Shown here piece by piece: positions 33,341 through 44,127 of a stretch of DNA of 64,000 bases. How positions within the stretch are numbered: the stretch's first letter is position 1; the number at the start of each line of letters is the position of its first letter. Location of the stretch: contig NZ_BBJU01000027.1 of the NCBI RefSeq assembly GCF_000739935.1, forward strand, positions 1-64,000. Direction: 5' to 3'. The position numbers and the translations under genes were made by a program. The notes beneath the pieces are model-generated. The model had not been told where the DNA came from and ran no database searches. It saw only the letters and a program-made list of their open reading frames with translations. The stretch is from Agrobacterium rubi TR3 = NBRC 13261 (lineage in GTDB: Bacteria; Pseudomonadota; Alphaproteobacteria; Rhizobiales; Rhizobiaceae).

Positions 33341-35809
33341 ATGGTCGCCCTCAAATCATTCCGCCATTCCGGCCCGTCGTTTGCCGATCTGGTGCCTTAT
33401 GCCGGCCTCGTTGATAATGGCGTCATCCTGCTGAAAGACGGCTCCCTGATGGCCGGTTGGTATTTTGCCGGGCCGGATAGCGAGAGCTCGACCGACGCCG
33501 AGCGCAACGAGGTGTCGCGACAGATCAATGCCATCTTGTCGCGGCTGGGCTCGGGATGGATGATACAGGTCGAAACTATCAGGGTGCCAACTGGCGATTA
33601 CCCGACCGAGACTGAAGCCCATTTTCCCGATCCGGTCACGCGCGCCATCGACGAAGAGCGGCGGATGCATTTCCAGAAGGAGAAGGGGCATTTTGAGAGC
33701 CGGCATGCTCTGATCCTAACCTGGCGGCCCCCGGAGCCACGGCGCTCCCGGCTGACGCGGTATATCTACTCCGACGCGGCGAGCCGCTCCGCCACCTATG
33801 CCGACAAGGCACTGACAAGTTTCCTCACCTCGATCCGGGAGGTCGAGCAGTATCTCGCCAATGTCGTGTCGATCCGTCGGATGGTGACACTGGAAACGTC
33901 GGAGCGCGGCGGCTATCGCGTCGCGCGCTACGACGAGCTCTTCCAGTTCATCCGTTTCTGCGTCACCGGCGAGAACCATCCGGTGCGCTTGCCGGACATC
34001 CCCATGTATCTCGACTGGCTGGTGACGGCCGAGCTGCAGCATGGCCTGACGCCGCTGGTCGAGAACCGGTTCCTCGGTGTGGTGGCGATCGACGGTCTGC
34101 CGGCGGAAAGCTGGCCGGGAATCCTTAACACGCTCGACCGGATGCCGCTCACCTATCGCTGGTCATCCCGCTTCGTCTTCCTCGACGCCGAAGAAGCACG
34201 GGCAAGGCTCGAGCGGACACGCAAGAAGTGGCAGCAGAAGGTACGGCCGTTCTTCGACCAGCTGTTCCAGACGCAATCACGCTCGGTCGATCAGGACGCC
34301 ATGCTGATGGTGGCTGAGACTGAAGATGCCATTGCCGAAGCCTCCTCGCAGCTCGTCGCCTATGGCTATTACACACCGGTCATCGTCATCTTCGAAGAAG
34401 GCTCAGGTCGCCTCCAGGAGAAGTGCGAGGCGATCCGCCGCCTGATCCAGGCCGAAGGTTTTGGCGCACGGATCGAGACGTTGAACGCCACGGACGCCTT
34501 TCTCGGCAGTCTTCCAGGCATCTCCTACGCCAACATTCGCGAGCCGCTGATCAACACACGCAATCTCGCCGATCTCATCCCCCTGAACTCCGTCTGGTCG
34601 GGCAGTCCGAACGCGCCTTGCCCGTTCTATCCGCCGGCCTCGCCGCCCTTGATGCAGGTCGCGTCCGGATCGACGCCGTTCCGGCTGAACCTGCATGTCG
34701 ACGATGTCGGACACACGCTGATCTTCGGGCCAACGGGCTCTGGCAAGTCGACGCTGCTGGCGCTGATCGCAGCGCAGTTCCGGCGTTATGCCGATGCTCA
34801 GGTGTTCGCCTTCGACAAGGGCAGCTCGATGCTGCCGTTGACCCTCGGTCTCAACGGCGATCACTACCAGATCGGCGGCGATATCGGTTCGTCGGCAAGT
34901 GGTGAGGTGAGGGCACTTTCCTTTTGCCCGTTGGCCGAACTATCGTCCGACGGAGACCGTGCCTGGGCGGCCGAGTGGATCGAGATGCTGGTGGCGCTGC
35001 AAGGTGTGACCATCACCCCGGACTATCGCAACGCCATCTCCAGGCAGGTGGCACTGATGGCGGAATCCCGCGGTCGCTCGCTGTCGGACTTCGTTTCCGG
35101 CGTGCAGATGCGCGAGATCAAGGACGCGCTGCATCACTACACCGTCGATGGCCCGATGGGCCAGTTGCTCGACGCCGAAGAGGACGGCCTGGCGCTTGGC
35201 CCGTTCCAGTGCTTCGAGATCGAAGAACTGATGAACATGGGCGAGCGCAATCTCGTCCCTGTTCTCACCTACCTTTTTCGGCGCATCGAGAAACGCCTGA
35301 CCGGCGCTCCTAGCCTGATCATTCTCGACGAGGCCTGGTTGATGCTCGGCCATCCGGTGTTTCGCGACAAGATCCGGGACTGGCTGAAAGTTTTGCGCAA
35401 GGCCAATTGCGCTGTGGTCCTCGCCACCCAATCGATCTCGGATGCGGAGCGCTCCGGCATCATCGATGTGCTCAAGGAGAGCTGCCCGACCAAGATTTGC
35501 CTGCCGAACGGTGCCGCGCGCGAACCGGGCACGCGCGAGTTCTATGAGCGCATCGGCTTCAACGAGCGGCAGATCGAGATCGTCGCGACCGCCATTCCAA
35601 AGCGCGAATATTACGTCGTCTCGCCCGAGGGCCGAAGGCTCTTCGACATGGCGCTTGGTCCAGTGGCGCTTTCGTTCGTCGGGGCAACCGGCAAAAAAGA
35701 CCTCAAGCGCATTCGCATTCTTCATTCCGAACACGGGGACGCTTGGCCTCTCCACTGGCTCCAGCAAAGGGGGATCGCCCATGCCGAAACACTCTTCCCG
35801 ACCTTCTGA
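33341..35809 (+). CDS. trbE: TrbE, VirB4-like conjugation ATPase
   Basis: This large secretion ATPase of 822 residues powers pilus assembly. Walker A is FGPTGSGKSTLLALIAAQF near residue 465, and Walker B is SLIILDEAWLML near residue 660, followed by ATQSISDAERSG. The N-terminal half matches the CagE/TrbE/VirB4 domain (YAGLVDNGVILLKDGSLMAG). It appears full length. Its 3' end overlaps trbJ by 29 bases. Confidence 0.95.
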   Translation: MVALKSFRHSGPSFADLVPYAGLVDNGVILLKDGSLMAGWYFAGPDSESSTDAERNEVSRQINAILSRLGSGWMIQVETIRVPTGDYPTETEAHFPDPVTRAIDEERRMHFQKEKGHFESRHALILTWRPPEPRRSRLTRYIYSDAASRSATYADKALTSFLTSIREVEQYLANVVSIRRMVTLETSERGGYRVARYDELFQFIRFCVTGENHPVRLPDIPMYLDWLVTAELQHGLTPLVENRFLGVVAIDGLPAESWPGILNTLDRMPLTYRWSSRFVFLDAEEARARLERTRKKWQQKVRPFFDQLFQTQSRSVDQDAMLMVAETEDAIAEASSQLVAYGYYTPVIVIFEEGSGRLQEKCEAIRRLIQAEGFGARIETLNATDAFLGSLPGISYANIREPLINTRNLADLIPLNSVWSGSPNAPCPFYPPASPPLMQVASGSTPFRLNLHVDDVGHTLIFGPTGSGKSTLLALIAAQFRRYADAQVFAFDKGSSMLPLTLGLNGDHYQIGGDIGSSASGEVRALSFCPLAELSSDGDRAWAAEWIEMLVALQGVTITPDYRNAISRQVALMAESRGRSLSDFVSGVQMREIKDALHHYTVDGPMGQLLDAEEDGLALGPFQCFEIEELMNMGERNLVPVLTYLFRRIEKRLTGAPSLIILDEAWLMLGHPVFRDKIRDWLKVLRKANCAVVLATQSISDAERSGIIDVLKESCPTKICLPNGAAREPGTREFYERIGFNERQIEIVATAIPKREYYVVSPEGRRLFDMALGPVALSFVGATGKKDLKRIRILHSEHGDAWPLHWLQQRGIAHAETLFPTF

Positions 35810-36590
35810 GACCTACCGTGCGGTGGTCATCGTGGCGACCGGCCTCGCAATAGCGACGCCAATCCAGGTTCAGGCCGGTGGTGTCACCGGACAGGCAACG
35901 GAATGGACACAGCTAGCCAACAATGCCGAGCTGATTTCGCTCGTCGGCAAGTCGGCCGAGCAGGTCAACAACCAGATTACCCAGATCTCGCAGCTTGCCG
36001 AGCAAATCCAGAACCAGATCAACATCTACAACAACATGCTGCAGAACACGGCGCGGTTGCCAAACCACGTCTGGGGCCAGGTCGAAAGCGATCTCAAGAA
36101 CCTGCAAAATGTCGTCGAGCAGGGGCAGGGGATCGCCTTCTCGATGGGTAATATCGACGACGTGCTCAAGCAGCGCTTTCAAAGTTTTTCCGAGATGAAA
36201 AGCAACCTGCCCGACGGGGCAGGCTTCTCGTCCACCTATCAGAACTGGTCCGACACCAATCGCGACACGATCGCCGGTTCCCTGAAGGCCGCAAACCTGA
36301 CGGCCGACCAGTTTTCGAGCGAGGAAAGCGCGATGTCGTCGCTGCGCTTGATGTCGGAAACGGCCGACGGGCAGATGAAGGCGTTGCAGGTCGGACATCA
36401 AATCGCCGCCCAGCAGGTCGCGCAGGTGCAGAAGCTACGGGGCCTGGTTTCCCAGCAGATAACGATGATGGGTACCTGGTTTCAGTCGGAGCAGGCACAA
36501 AAGGATCTCGCTCAGGCGCGCCGCGAGCAATTCTTCAGCGGAAGCGAGCATGACATCCGCGGCGGACAGACGATGGAGCCCCGCTGGTGA
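35781..36590 (+). CDS. trbJ: TrbJ, VirB5-like pilus-associated protein
   Basis: This is a periplasmic protein of 269 residues with a signal peptide (VVIVATGLAIATPIQVQAGG). A long helical body follows with Asn/Gln-rich heptads such as QVNNQITQISQLAEQIQNQ, as in VirB5/TrbJ. The ATG follows AGGGGG. The last residues, REQFFSGSEHDIRGG then QTMEPRW, closely resemble the last residues of TrbK encoded next. The stop overlaps trbK (GTGA). Confidence 0.92.
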   Translation: MPKHSSRPSETYRAVVIVATGLAIATPIQVQAGGVTGQATEWTQLANNAELISLVGKSAEQVNNQITQISQLAEQIQNQINIYNNMLQNTARLPNHVWGQVESDLKNLQNVVEQGQGIAFSMGNIDDVLKQRFQSFSEMKSNLPDGAGFSSTYQNWSDTNRDTIAGSLKAANLTADQFSSEESAMSSLRLMSETADGQMKALQVGHQIAAQQVAQVQKLRGLVSQQITMMGTWFQSEQAQKDLAQARREQFFSGSEHDIRGGQTMEPRW

Positions 36591-36811
36591 GCCCGCGCCT
36601 TTTCATCATCCTTGCTGTCGTCGGGATCATCGCGTCCGGTATCGTCGCCAGATGGATCGTTCAGCCGCCTGCGACACACCTGTCCAGAGCTGGCGAAGCG
36701 TCTCCGCAAGCTGCATTCAATGTAGACCGACGAGTTCACCGGGAAAAGTTCTTTGGCGGCGACACTACTCGGGACATAAGCGGCGGCAAGGAGATGAAGC
36801 CGAGATGGTGA
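36587..36811 (+). CDS. trbK: TrbK, entry-exclusion protein
   Basis: This small protein of 74 residues has one N-terminal hydrophobic segment (LFIILAVVGIIASGIVARWI) and a polar tail ending GGKEMKPRW. TrbK proteins block entry of a second copy of the plasmid. No lipobox cysteine is seen, so it should be an anchored membrane protein and not a lipoprotein like RP4 TrbK. It starts with GTG and overlaps trbL by seven bases. Confidence 0.85.
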   Translation: MSPRLFIILAVVGIIASGIVARWIVQPPATHLSRAGEASPQAAFNVDRRVHREKFFGGDTTRDISGGKEMKPRW

Positions 36812-37995
36812 TCGTTCATCCTTCCCGGCGCGTGGAGCTCGCCTGCGTCGCGATCGGCCTCATCCTAATCGCGAGCACGCCGGCTATGGCGCAGCAAGGT
36901 CAAGTGCTCACGACCCTGGAAAACTCCGTCGTTGCGGCCGCCAAGGGCTGGGAGACGACGGTGATGAATGCAGCGCGTTCACTGTTCTGGATTCTGGCGG
37001 GCATCGAGTTTGGCATCGCCGCCGTATGGCTGGCGATCAACGCCGCGTCGCTCGATAGCTGGTTTGCCGAACTCGTCAAGCGCATCATGTTCATCGGGCT
37101 GTTTGCCTTCATCCTCAATGAGGGACCGGCATTTGCAAAGGTTGTCGTGGACAGCCTCTACCAGATCGGCGCTGGCGGTGGGTCAGCCTCTCCCGCCAAC
37201 ATTTTCGACGCCGGCATTCGCGTTGCGACCAAAATGTCAGAACAGGCGAAGTTTGGCCTCTTCGAGGATAACTCCCTGGCGATCGCCGCCGTCTTCGCCA
37301 TGGTCGTGGTCGTCGTCTGCTTTTCGCTCGTTGCTGCGATCTTCGTCTCTGTCATGGTGGAGATGTATGTCGGCTTGCTCGCAGGCATGATCATGCTCGG
37401 ATTGGGCGGTACATCTTATACCAAGGATTTCGCCGTCAAGTATCTGGTCTACGCCTTCTCGGTCGGCATGAAACTGATGGCGCTGGTGATGATTGCGAAG
37501 ATCGGCTCGGACATCCTGTTGGGCCTGGCCGAGGCACCGACAGCCACCTCCGAGCAGTTTATCACTACGCTTGCCATCGCCGGTATTTCGGTCGTTGTCT
37601 TCGTCATCGCAATGTATGTGCCACCGATCCTTCAAGGCGTGGTCCAGGGTGCCTCCGTTTCCGGGGGCATGGAAGCCATCCGCCACGGCGGACAGGCCGC
37701 TTCGTTTGCGGCGGGTGCCGGCTATCTGGCGACGGCAGCAGCCAGCAGAGGTTTTCAGGCTGCAAGTGCGGCGAGGGCAGGAGGAGCGTCCCTCGGCAGT
37801 GCCGCCATGCGTGGCATGGAGGCCGGCATAGGCGGTGCGGCGGGCGCGGTCGGCTCCGCCGCCAAGGACAAGGCGATCGGGTCGCCTGGTGCCTATGCCG
37901 GATCGCTGCTCGGGCTTGCCAACGCCAAACTTGACCAGCAATCGGGTCGGACCGCATCGCTACCTCCACCACCGCCACTTAACAAGACCAAATAA
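36805..37995 (+). CDS. trbL: TrbL, VirB6-like polytopic membrane protein
   Basis: The 396-residue inner-membrane channel protein has a signal-like start ([20 protein letters not shown]) and at least five hydrophobic segments, for example [20 protein letters not shown] and [19 protein letters not shown] Gly/Ala-rich C-terminal tail ends [10 protein letters not shown]. Size and position match Ti-type TrbL. I start at ATG 36805, inside the end of trbK. Confidence 0.93.
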   Translation: MVIVHPSRRVELACVAIGLILIASTPAMAQQGQVLTTLENSVVAAAKGWETTVMNAARSLFWILAGIEFGIAAVWLAINAASLDSWFAELVKRIMFIGLFAFILNEGPAFAKVVVDSLYQIGAGGGSASPANIFDAGIRVATKMSEQAKFGLFEDNSLAIAAVFAMVVVVVCFSLVAAIFVSVMVEMYVGLLAGMIMLGLGGTSYTKDFAVKYLVYAFSVGMKLMALVMIAKIGSDILLGLAEAPTATSEQFITTLAIAGISVVVFVIAMYVPPILQGVVQGASVSGGMEAIRHGGQAASFAAGAGYLATAAASRGFQAASAARAGGASLGSAAMRGMEAGIGGAAGAVGSAAKDKAIGSPGAYAGSLLGLANAKLDQQSGRTASLPPPPPLNKTK

Positions 37996-38012
37996 CTGGA
38001 GGCCGATCAGCC

Positions 38013-38690
38013 ATGGCCGGACACAATCCGCTCGATAATCGCGACATTGCCAATCCCTATATCGCCGCGCGCAATGAATGGAACGAGCGCTATGGATCCT
38101 ATGTCAGGTCCGCCGCCGCCTGGCGTATTGTAGGCATTGTCGGCATGACCATGGCGGTTATCGGCTTTGGCTATGCGCTTTACCAAAGCACGCAGGTCAA
38201 GCTCGTTCCCTATATCGTCGAGGTCGACAGGCTCGGCACATCAGTCAATGCCGGCTTTCCCCAGCAGATCGAATACGCCGATCCGCGTGTGGTGCGCGCA
38301 ACCCTCGGCAGCTTCGTCTCTAATTTTCGGAGTGTGACGCCGGATGCGGTGGTGCAGAAGCAATATATCGATCGAACCTATGGACTGCTGAGGACAGCCG
38401 ATCCGGCGACGGAAAAGGTCAATGCCTGGTTTCGCTCGAACTCGCCCTTCGAGAAAGCGAAGAATTCGACCGTTGCCATCGAGGTCAACAATATCGTCGC
38501 GCTCTCGAACCAGAGCTACCAGTTGGACTGGACCGAATTCGAGCGCGACCGGCGCGGCAAGGAAACGGCCGTCCGCCGTTTCCGCGGCATTGCGACCGTG
38601 ACCCTGACGCCGCCGCAGGACGAGGGTGTCATCCGCCTGAACCCCATCGGTCTCTACCTCCGCGACTTCGACTGGACAGCACAGCTTTGA
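38013..38690 (+). CDS. trbF: TrbF, VirB8-like protein
   Basis: This bitopic protein of 225 residues has one N-terminal membrane helix ([20 protein letters not shown]) and a periplasmic VirB8-type domain. It forms part of the core assembly of the mating channel. The conserved [15 protein letters not shown] start is present. The stop overlaps the first possible start of trbG. Confidence 0.94.
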   Translation: MAGHNPLDNRDIANPYIAARNEWNERYGSYVRSAAAWRIVGIVGMTMAVIGFGYALYQSTQVKLVPYIVEVDRLGTSVNAGFPQQIEYADPRVVRATLGSFVSNFRSVTPDAVVQKQYIDRTYGLLRTADPATEKVNAWFRSNSPFEKAKNSTVAIEVNNIVALSNQSYQLDWTEFERDRRGKETAVRRFRGIATVTLTPPQDEGVIRLNPIGLYLRDFDWTAQL

Positions 38691-39559
38691 AAGGCATGGC
38701 CCCGAACATGATCATCCCGCGCACAAGAACACGGGCCACGCTGACAGGCGCTCTCGCCTCGGCACTGTTGGCGTATTCAGTGGTCGCTCCTCTGCATGCA
38801 TATGCTGCCGATGGCGTCACAGCCAACGAAGCAAAAGGCATGGGCATCTCCACCCAGTGGCGTGGGTCCCGCGGCTTGGTGACCAAGGGCGCCGACGGAA
38901 AGGTGATCTTCCTTTATGGTGAGGTGCAGCCTTCCGTTGTCTGCTCACCGCTACAAGTTTGCGATATCGAACTGCAAGGCGGTGAGGTCGTCCGCGACGT
39001 TATGGTCGGCGACACGGTGCGCTGGAAGGTGGAGCCCGCAACTTCAGGTGCTGCCGGAGGACAGGCGATCCACCTGATCGTCAAACCGTCGGAGCCGGGT
39101 CTTGTGACCTCGATGGTGGTGACAACGTCGCGTCGCACCTATCACATCCAGCTCAAGTCACATTCGACGCAGTATATGGCCCGTGTTGGTTTCGAATATC
39201 CGGAGGATGTTTCGACAAAGCTCGCTGACATCAATGCGCGGCTCGAGGCGAGCACCATTCCGGGCGCGGGTGTCCCCGCCGAGCAGCTGAACTTCTCCTA
39301 TTCTGTTTCGGGTAGCGCCGGCTGGCGGCCTACGCGTGTCTATTCCGATGGGCTGAAGACCTACATCCAGTTTCCTCGTTCGATTTCCGGCCAGGATGCG
39401 CCTGTTCTGTTCGTCACCTCCGGTGGGCAGAACCGGATTGTGAACTACCGGATGAAGGGCGACATGATGGTCGTCGACTACCATGTCGATCGCGCTGTGC
39501 TCGTTTCCGGCGTTGGCCGGAAACAGGAGAAGATCACGATCCGAAGGGGAGGGAGGTAA
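38687..39559 (+). CDS. trbG: TrbG, VirB9-like channel protein
   Basis: This is a periplasmic and outer-membrane core protein of about 290 residues. A signal peptide ([22 protein letters not shown]) and the VirB9 C-terminal domain with [18 protein letters not shown] and TYIQFPR are clear. The start is either TTG 38687, overlapping the trbF stop, or ATG 38696. Neither has a strong ribosome site, so translational coupling is likely. Confidence 0.92.
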   Translation: MKGMAPNMIIPRTRTRATLTGALASALLAYSVVAPLHAYAADGVTANEAKGMGISTQWRGSRGLVTKGADGKVIFLYGEVQPSVVCSPLQVCDIELQGGEVVRDVMVGDTVRWKVEPATSGAAGGQAIHLIVKPSEPGLVTSMVVTTSRRTYHIQLKSHSTQYMARVGFEYPEDVSTKLADINARLEASTIPGAGVPAEQLNFSYSVSGSAGWRPTRVYSDGLKTYIQFPRSISGQDAPVLFVTSGGQNRIVNYRMKGDMMVVDYHVDRAVLVSGVGRKQEKITIRRGGR

Positions 39560-40035
39560 TGGACATCCTTTTCTCCCGTCCGCGATTTTTTCGAGCCCTC
39601 CGCAATTCTCCCGCAGTCTGCACCTTCGCCATCCTTCTTTCCGGATGCCAGTCGATGGGGACTGACAGTGTCGTGGCCAGCAACGCGCCACCGGAAATCT
39701 CCGGTCCTGCGGCCAGCGCAATCGCCGGCGACATGGTGAGCCGCCTTGCCGAACAGATCGGGCCGGGAAAAGCGACCATTGCGCTCAAGACTGATACCTC
39801 GCCCTTCGGACAGGCGATGGAAGCGGCGCTGAAGGGATGGGGTTATGCCGTCGGTACGGACCAGAAGACAGATGGTGGCATGACGATCATCCCTCTCGCC
39901 TATGTGATCTTGACTGGCGATGGCCAGGTGCTCGCACGTCTTTCGACCAACAGCGTCGAGCTCGGCCGCGCTTATTCAATCACGGCAAACGGCGCGACGC
40001 CAGCGAGCGCCTTGTCGCTGATGCGGCGTGGGTGA
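39559..40035 (+). CDS. trbH: TrbH, conjugation lipoprotein
   Basis: This lipoprotein of 158 residues has the lipobox LLSGC after a hydrophobic stretch ([16 protein letters not shown]). It occupies the VirB7-like position in Ti-type trb operons. It starts at the last base of trbG and ends 11 bases before trbI. Confidence 0.9.
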   Translation: MDILFSRPRFFRALRNSPAVCTFAILLSGCQSMGTDSVVASNAPPEISGPAASAIAGDMVSRLAEQIGPGKATIALKTDTSPFGQAMEAALKGWGYAVGTDQKTDGGMTIIPLAYVILTGDGQVLARLSTNSVELGRAYSITANGATPASALSLMRRG

Positions 40036-40046
40036 GGGAGGATCAC

Positions 40047-41366
40047 ATGGTGCAATCTCTCAATCTCGGCGGCGCGCAAAACAGCCAGGCCCCATCCACT
40101 ATCCGGCGGATCAACCGCCTGCCGATTGCCGTCATCATCGTTCTTGCGCTCGCGTTCCTTGGGGTCATCTTCTACGGGCTCGCATCCCGCGGACTGTACT
40201 TCGGCAAGGACAGTGGCCCGGAGACAAATTCGGGCAACCCCGCCTCGACGTTCGCCGACCAGATCAAACGCGGCGTCACCGATGGCATCATTGGAGAACC
40301 GCAGCAGCAAACCTCATTCCAGCCGACGCCGGTCGAGACAAAGCCGGCGGAAGACAAGACCAACAATCGCTTCACACCGCAGCCAGAGCAACGCGAGTCG
40401 CAGGAGCGCGGTCAGGACCTCGAAGCAGATACGGTTTGGCGGGCTCGTCTTCAGCGAGAACAACAGGAGCAGGTTCTGCGGGAGCAGCAGCGCCAGCGCA
40501 TGGCCCGCCTGCAGGCGAACAACGCTGCCTATGATGCGCCGCTTGCCATCGATCGCGGCAAATTGGATTGGCGTGCTGAAACGCAAGATGCGACCGCAGA
40601 CACGGCAACAAGAGCCGCAACGACGTCGGCAAGCACGGCAAGTGGTCCCGATCTCTATGCGGCCGCGTTGCGCGCCGGGCTCGGTGGTCAGAATGTTGAT
40701 CCCAATGCCCAGGGCGCCAAGGAGGACTTCTTCAACACCGACCTGAAAGAGCTTGGCTACCTGCCGAACCGTGTTGTGCCCCAGCAATCGCCCTTTGAGC
40801 TAAAGCGCGGCTCCGTCATTCCGGCAACACTGATCACGGGCATCAATTCCGATCTTCCAGGCAGAATCACCGCGCAGGTGAGCCAGAACGTCTACGACAG
40901 TGCAACCGGCCACCGTCTGCTGATCCCGCAAGGAACGAAGCTCTTCGGTCGCTATGACAGCAAGGTGTCCTTCGGACAGAAACGCGTTCTCGTCGTGTGG
41001 ACTGACATCATTTTCCCTGATGGATCGACCTTGCAGATCGGCGGCATGTCAGGGACCGATGCGCAAGGGCATAGTGGTTTCAGCGACAAGGTGAACAATC
41101 ATTATTTGAAAACGTTCGGCTCGGCGGTGCTGATTGCCCTGATCGGGACCGGAATCGACATGGCCGTTCCGGAAAGTTCGACGCTCGCGACCCAGGACAC
41201 GGCCTCGGATGCAACGCGTCGGAATTTTGCCGAGACCTTCGGGCGCGTTTCTGATCTGACCATCCAACGGAACATGGATGTTCAGCCGACTCTAGAAATC
41301 CGGGCAGGCTACAAGTTCAACGTCCTTGTCGATCAGGACATTATTTTTCAAGTATCTAAAAACTAA
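40047..41366 (+). CDS. trbI: TrbI, VirB10-like channel scaffold
   Basis: The 439-residue protein bridges both membranes in the mating channel. One N-terminal membrane helix (LPIAVIIVLALAFLGVIFYG) is followed by a Gln/Arg-rich linker. The VirB10 C-terminal domain carries ELKRGSVIPATLITGINSDL, RLLIPQGTKLFGRYD and IFPDGSTLQIGGM. It is the last gene of the operon, with GGGAGG before its ATG. Confidence 0.95.
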   Translation: MVQSLNLGGAQNSQAPSTIRRINRLPIAVIIVLALAFLGVIFYGLASRGLYFGKDSGPETNSGNPASTFADQIKRGVTDGIIGEPQQQTSFQPTPVETKPAEDKTNNRFTPQPEQRESQERGQDLEADTVWRARLQREQQEQVLREQQRQRMARLQANNAAYDAPLAIDRGKLDWRAETQDATADTATRAATTSASTASGPDLYAAALRAGLGGQNVDPNAQGAKEDFFNTDLKELGYLPNRVVPQQSPFELKRGSVIPATLITGINSDLPGRITAQVSQNVYDSATGHRLLIPQGTKLFGRYDSKVSFGQKRVLVVWTDIIFPDGSTLQIGGMSGTDAQGHSGFSDKVNNHYLKTFGSAVLIALIGTGIDMAVPESSTLATQDTASDATRRNFAETFGRVSDLTIQRNMDVQPTLEIRAGYKFNVLVDQDIIFQVSKN

Positions 41367-41631
41367 AAAAAATTCTGATTTGATCCCGTTCGAAGTGACG
41401 ACGAGGGGAAATAGGAAGCGATAAGATCATCACATTCGAGATGGGGCGGATCGGTCCGCCCCTGATCGCATTCAAAATCAAGAGTCGGCTTCACAACAAC
41501 TTTAGCGATATTTTTCCTATTACGACGATAACTTTAACACAGAAACTTGCGAGCCGCCCGTAAGAGAGTCAGCGATTCTCTGGACCGTCGTCTAATAAAG
41601 CCGGGTCAAAATACGATCATTGACCCCAGCT
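41367..41631. other. Gap after trbI holding a hairpin
   Basis: No gene is supported here. The gap begins with an A-rich stretch after trbI and includes the perfect hairpin at 41443-41462. In Ti-type plasmids traR/traM genes can lie near this point, but none is present here. Confidence 0.5.
41443..41462. terminator. Hairpin after the trb operon
   Basis: GGGGCGGA and TCCGCCCC pair perfectly around a TCGG loop, giving an eight-base G/C-rich stem. It lies about 80 bases after trbI and 170 bases beyond the end of the convergent chemoreceptor gene. There is no clear T-run, so it may act with Rho or as an RNA-stabilising hairpin for both transcripts. Confidence 0.5.
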
Positions 41632-44127
41632 TTACGCTGCTGCTGCAAGCAATCCGGCGCTCGTTGGAGGCCGGGTCGCGAATTGCCCCACCATTTGAGC
41701 CAGCAGTTCAGTTTCATTTAAGAGAGTTTGAGACGCCGCAGTTGTTTCCTCGACCATAGCAGCATTCTGTTGGGTGACCTTATCCATCTCGTCACCGGCG
41801 TTGGAAACCTCCCGCAGACTGACGGCCTGTTCCCGCGCCGCCACCGCAATCTTGTCTATGATGACGCTGATGCCGCCGACCTGCTCGCAGATGTCTTTGA
41901 GCGATATGCCCGTTGCATCGACGAGTTTGACGCCGGCTGTAACCTGAGCCGTCGATGTTGAAATCAACACCTTGATCTCGCGAGCGGCACTTGCAGATCT
42001 TTGGGCAAGCTCGCGCACTTCCTGTGCAACGACGGCAAAGCCTTTGCCAGCTTCCCCGGCACGAGCGGCCTCGACCCCTGCGTTGAGCGCAAGCAAATTC
42101 GTCTGGAATGCGATTTCGTCGATGACGCCAATGATATTGCCGATCTTCGTTGAGGAATCCTGAATTTCGCTCATCGCGCTGATGGCACGGTCCACCACCG
42201 CTCCGCCGCTTTCCGCGTTTGTCTTGGCGAGCGCAACCGTCTTTTGGGCGTGGGCTGCGCCATCGGCGGTGCTGTTGATGCCGGTGGCCACCTCGCCTAG
42301 GGCGGCCACGGTTTCTTCAAGGGAGGCGGCCTGCTGTTCCGTCCGGCGGGCAAGATCATTGGATGCGCTTGATATTTCGGATAACCCGGACTGAATCGTG
42401 CCAACGCTGAGGATGACAGCGCCGATCGCCTCTTCCAACGTGGAAACGGCACTATTAAAATGATCTCTGATACGCTCGTATCGGGAATCGACTGATCCTA
42501 TGCGCGCCGTCAGATCCCCCTTGGATAGAGCGTCCAGGCCACCGGAAATCTGTCGGAACGCATGCTCCATCGCTTGCGCCTCTGTCACACGCTCGGCTTC
42601 ACGTTCAATCCGCAGATTTTCCGCTTGCTGCCTTTCGCGACCTGTTTCGGCTTCGGCATTTATCCGGGCGCGGTCGTTTTCTTGAAACACCTGCAGAGCA
42701 CCGATCATCTCACCGATTTCGTCATCGGTCTTCGCGAGCTTCAGATGCGTATCGGGTTCCCCCTTTGCCAGACGCGCCATTGCCTGAGCAACCTGCATCA
42801 TCGGCCGCGCAACGGATCGGACCATGAAGAGCGCAATGGCCATAGCCAGGACAAGGCTGAACAGGCCGGCGCCCCACATCCAGGATGTGCCCTGACTACC
42901 CTGGAGTTCTGATTTCGAGGCAATTTCGCCTGCGATTTCAACAATCCCGTCGGTGACACTCTGCGATGTCGACACGACTAGGGAAGCCTGCTGATCGAAC
43001 GACGCCAAATTCTTCTTCATAGCGTCGAAAGTCTCGCCCAGTTGGGCAAGACTGGCGGTCATGTCATTGCCGGTCGTCTTCGCCAGCATTCCACCAAAGG
43101 CTGCTGCCTTCTTCAGGCCTGCCGCCACTATGGCTTCAGCTTCAAAAGAAGGCTGGAGGCGGTATCGCTCCACTTGAACAAGAATATCTTTCAAGACATT
43201 GCTGAAATTGCGTGCAGTACCGGAAACGATACGAGCCTTTGATCGAGCCTTATCTTTTTCGCTCTTGGCGGCCAGTTCCGTTTCTGCGGATTTACGTAGC
43301 ACCTCGTCCAGCTTCTGAGAGGCGGTTGAAATGTTTGAGAACAGTGAGAAGTCCTGTGTCGAGGAAAAAGCTGCGCCATTATCTTTCGAAATGGCGGTTT
43401 GAATCTCCGCGAAGGTCGTCTCCAAGCTGCTGACAATCGGCTGTATATCAGGTGTTCCTCCTAGCTTGACAACTTCAGTCAAGCCGGCCTGAGCTCGAGC
43501 CATTGGTTCCGCGATCTGATCGGTCGATATCCGTCCACCCTGCGCGGAGGCCTTCACAAGCGCTAACTCGACTGCATTGACCCCTTCGCTGAAATTGCTA
43601 GCATTTTGCATAAGGATACGGATGGTGTTCAGGCTGATCAGCGCGTTGTTCGAATTGGTCTCGGCCTGGTTGGCGATATCCTGTGCACTCTTTTCAGCCT
43701 GATCAGCCAAGGAAACCATGCTTCCGGTGTTGTCGCGCAGAGAGATGGCTGTTTTCTGGACAGCATCCTGAGAAGCTCCTAGAGCTCTAACCGCATTTGA
43801 CATCATCGAAATGCTGGCTGAGAGCTGAGAGCTTTCTTCTTTTGACAAAGCTAGCGACGCGAGTGTCGCCTGCGCTTTCTCGAGAGCGCTGGCTGCTTCA
43901 TCAATGCGTTGGGGTTCTTTGCTGACAAGATACTGGATAATGGCCCCTTCGGCCTTGTTGGCTCCAATCAGGACCTTTGAAGTATCCACCGTTTGAGACA
44001 CGGCACCTGTCAGGCTTCCTATACCACGGATCCCGACATATGCGACCAGCACGACCGACATGAGCAGTAATGCCATCCCAGTTGTTGTTCTGAAACCTAT
44101 AGATTTCATCTTCTGGGATAATTTCAT
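41632..44127 (-). CDS. Methyl-accepting chemotaxis protein
   Basis: This is an 831-residue chemoreceptor. A first membrane helix ([19 protein letters not shown]) is followed by a long helical periplasmic sensor. A second helix ([20 protein letters not shown]) leads into a HAMP domain ([17 protein letters not shown]) and a signalling domain with the hairpin tip [19 protein letters not shown]. Methylation-site helices lie on both sides. The start at 44127 is chosen for the GGAAGAGG ahead of it and because it places the membrane helix at the N terminus. It is convergent with trbI. The ligand is unknown. Plasmid-borne receptors of this kind occur on Ti/At plasmids. Confidence 0.92.
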   Translation of the reverse strand: MKLSQKMKSIGFRTTTGMALLLMSVVLVAYVGIRGIGSLTGAVSQTVDTSKVLIGANKAEGAIIQYLVSKEPQRIDEAASALEKAQATLASLALSKEESSQLSASISMMSNAVRALGASQDAVQKTAISLRDNTGSMVSLADQAEKSAQDIANQAETNSNNALISLNTIRILMQNASNFSEGVNAVELALVKASAQGGRISTDQIAEPMARAQAGLTEVVKLGGTPDIQPIVSSLETTFAEIQTAISKDNGAAFSSTQDFSLFSNISTASQKLDEVLRKSAETELAAKSEKDKARSKARIVSGTARNFSNVLKDILVQVERYRLQPSFEAEAIVAAGLKKAAAFGGMLAKTTGNDMTASLAQLGETFDAMKKNLASFDQQASLVVSTSQSVTDGIVEIAGEIASKSELQGSQGTSWMWGAGLFSLVLAMAIALFMVRSVARPMMQVAQAMARLAKGEPDTHLKLAKTDDEIGEMIGALQVFQENDRARINAEAETGRERQQAENLRIEREAERVTEAQAMEHAFRQISGGLDALSKGDLTARIGSVDSRYERIRDHFNSAVSTLEEAIGAVILSVGTIQSGLSEISSASNDLARRTEQQAASLEETVAALGEVATGINSTADGAAHAQKTVALAKTNAESGGAVVDRAISAMSEIQDSSTKIGNIIGVIDEIAFQTNLLALNAGVEAARAGEAGKGFAVVAQEVRELAQRSASAAREIKVLISTSTAQVTAGVKLVDATGISLKDICEQVGGISVIIDKIAVAAREQAVSLREVSNAGDEMDKVTQQNAAMVEETTAASQTLLNETELLAQMVGQFATRPPTSAGLLAAAA

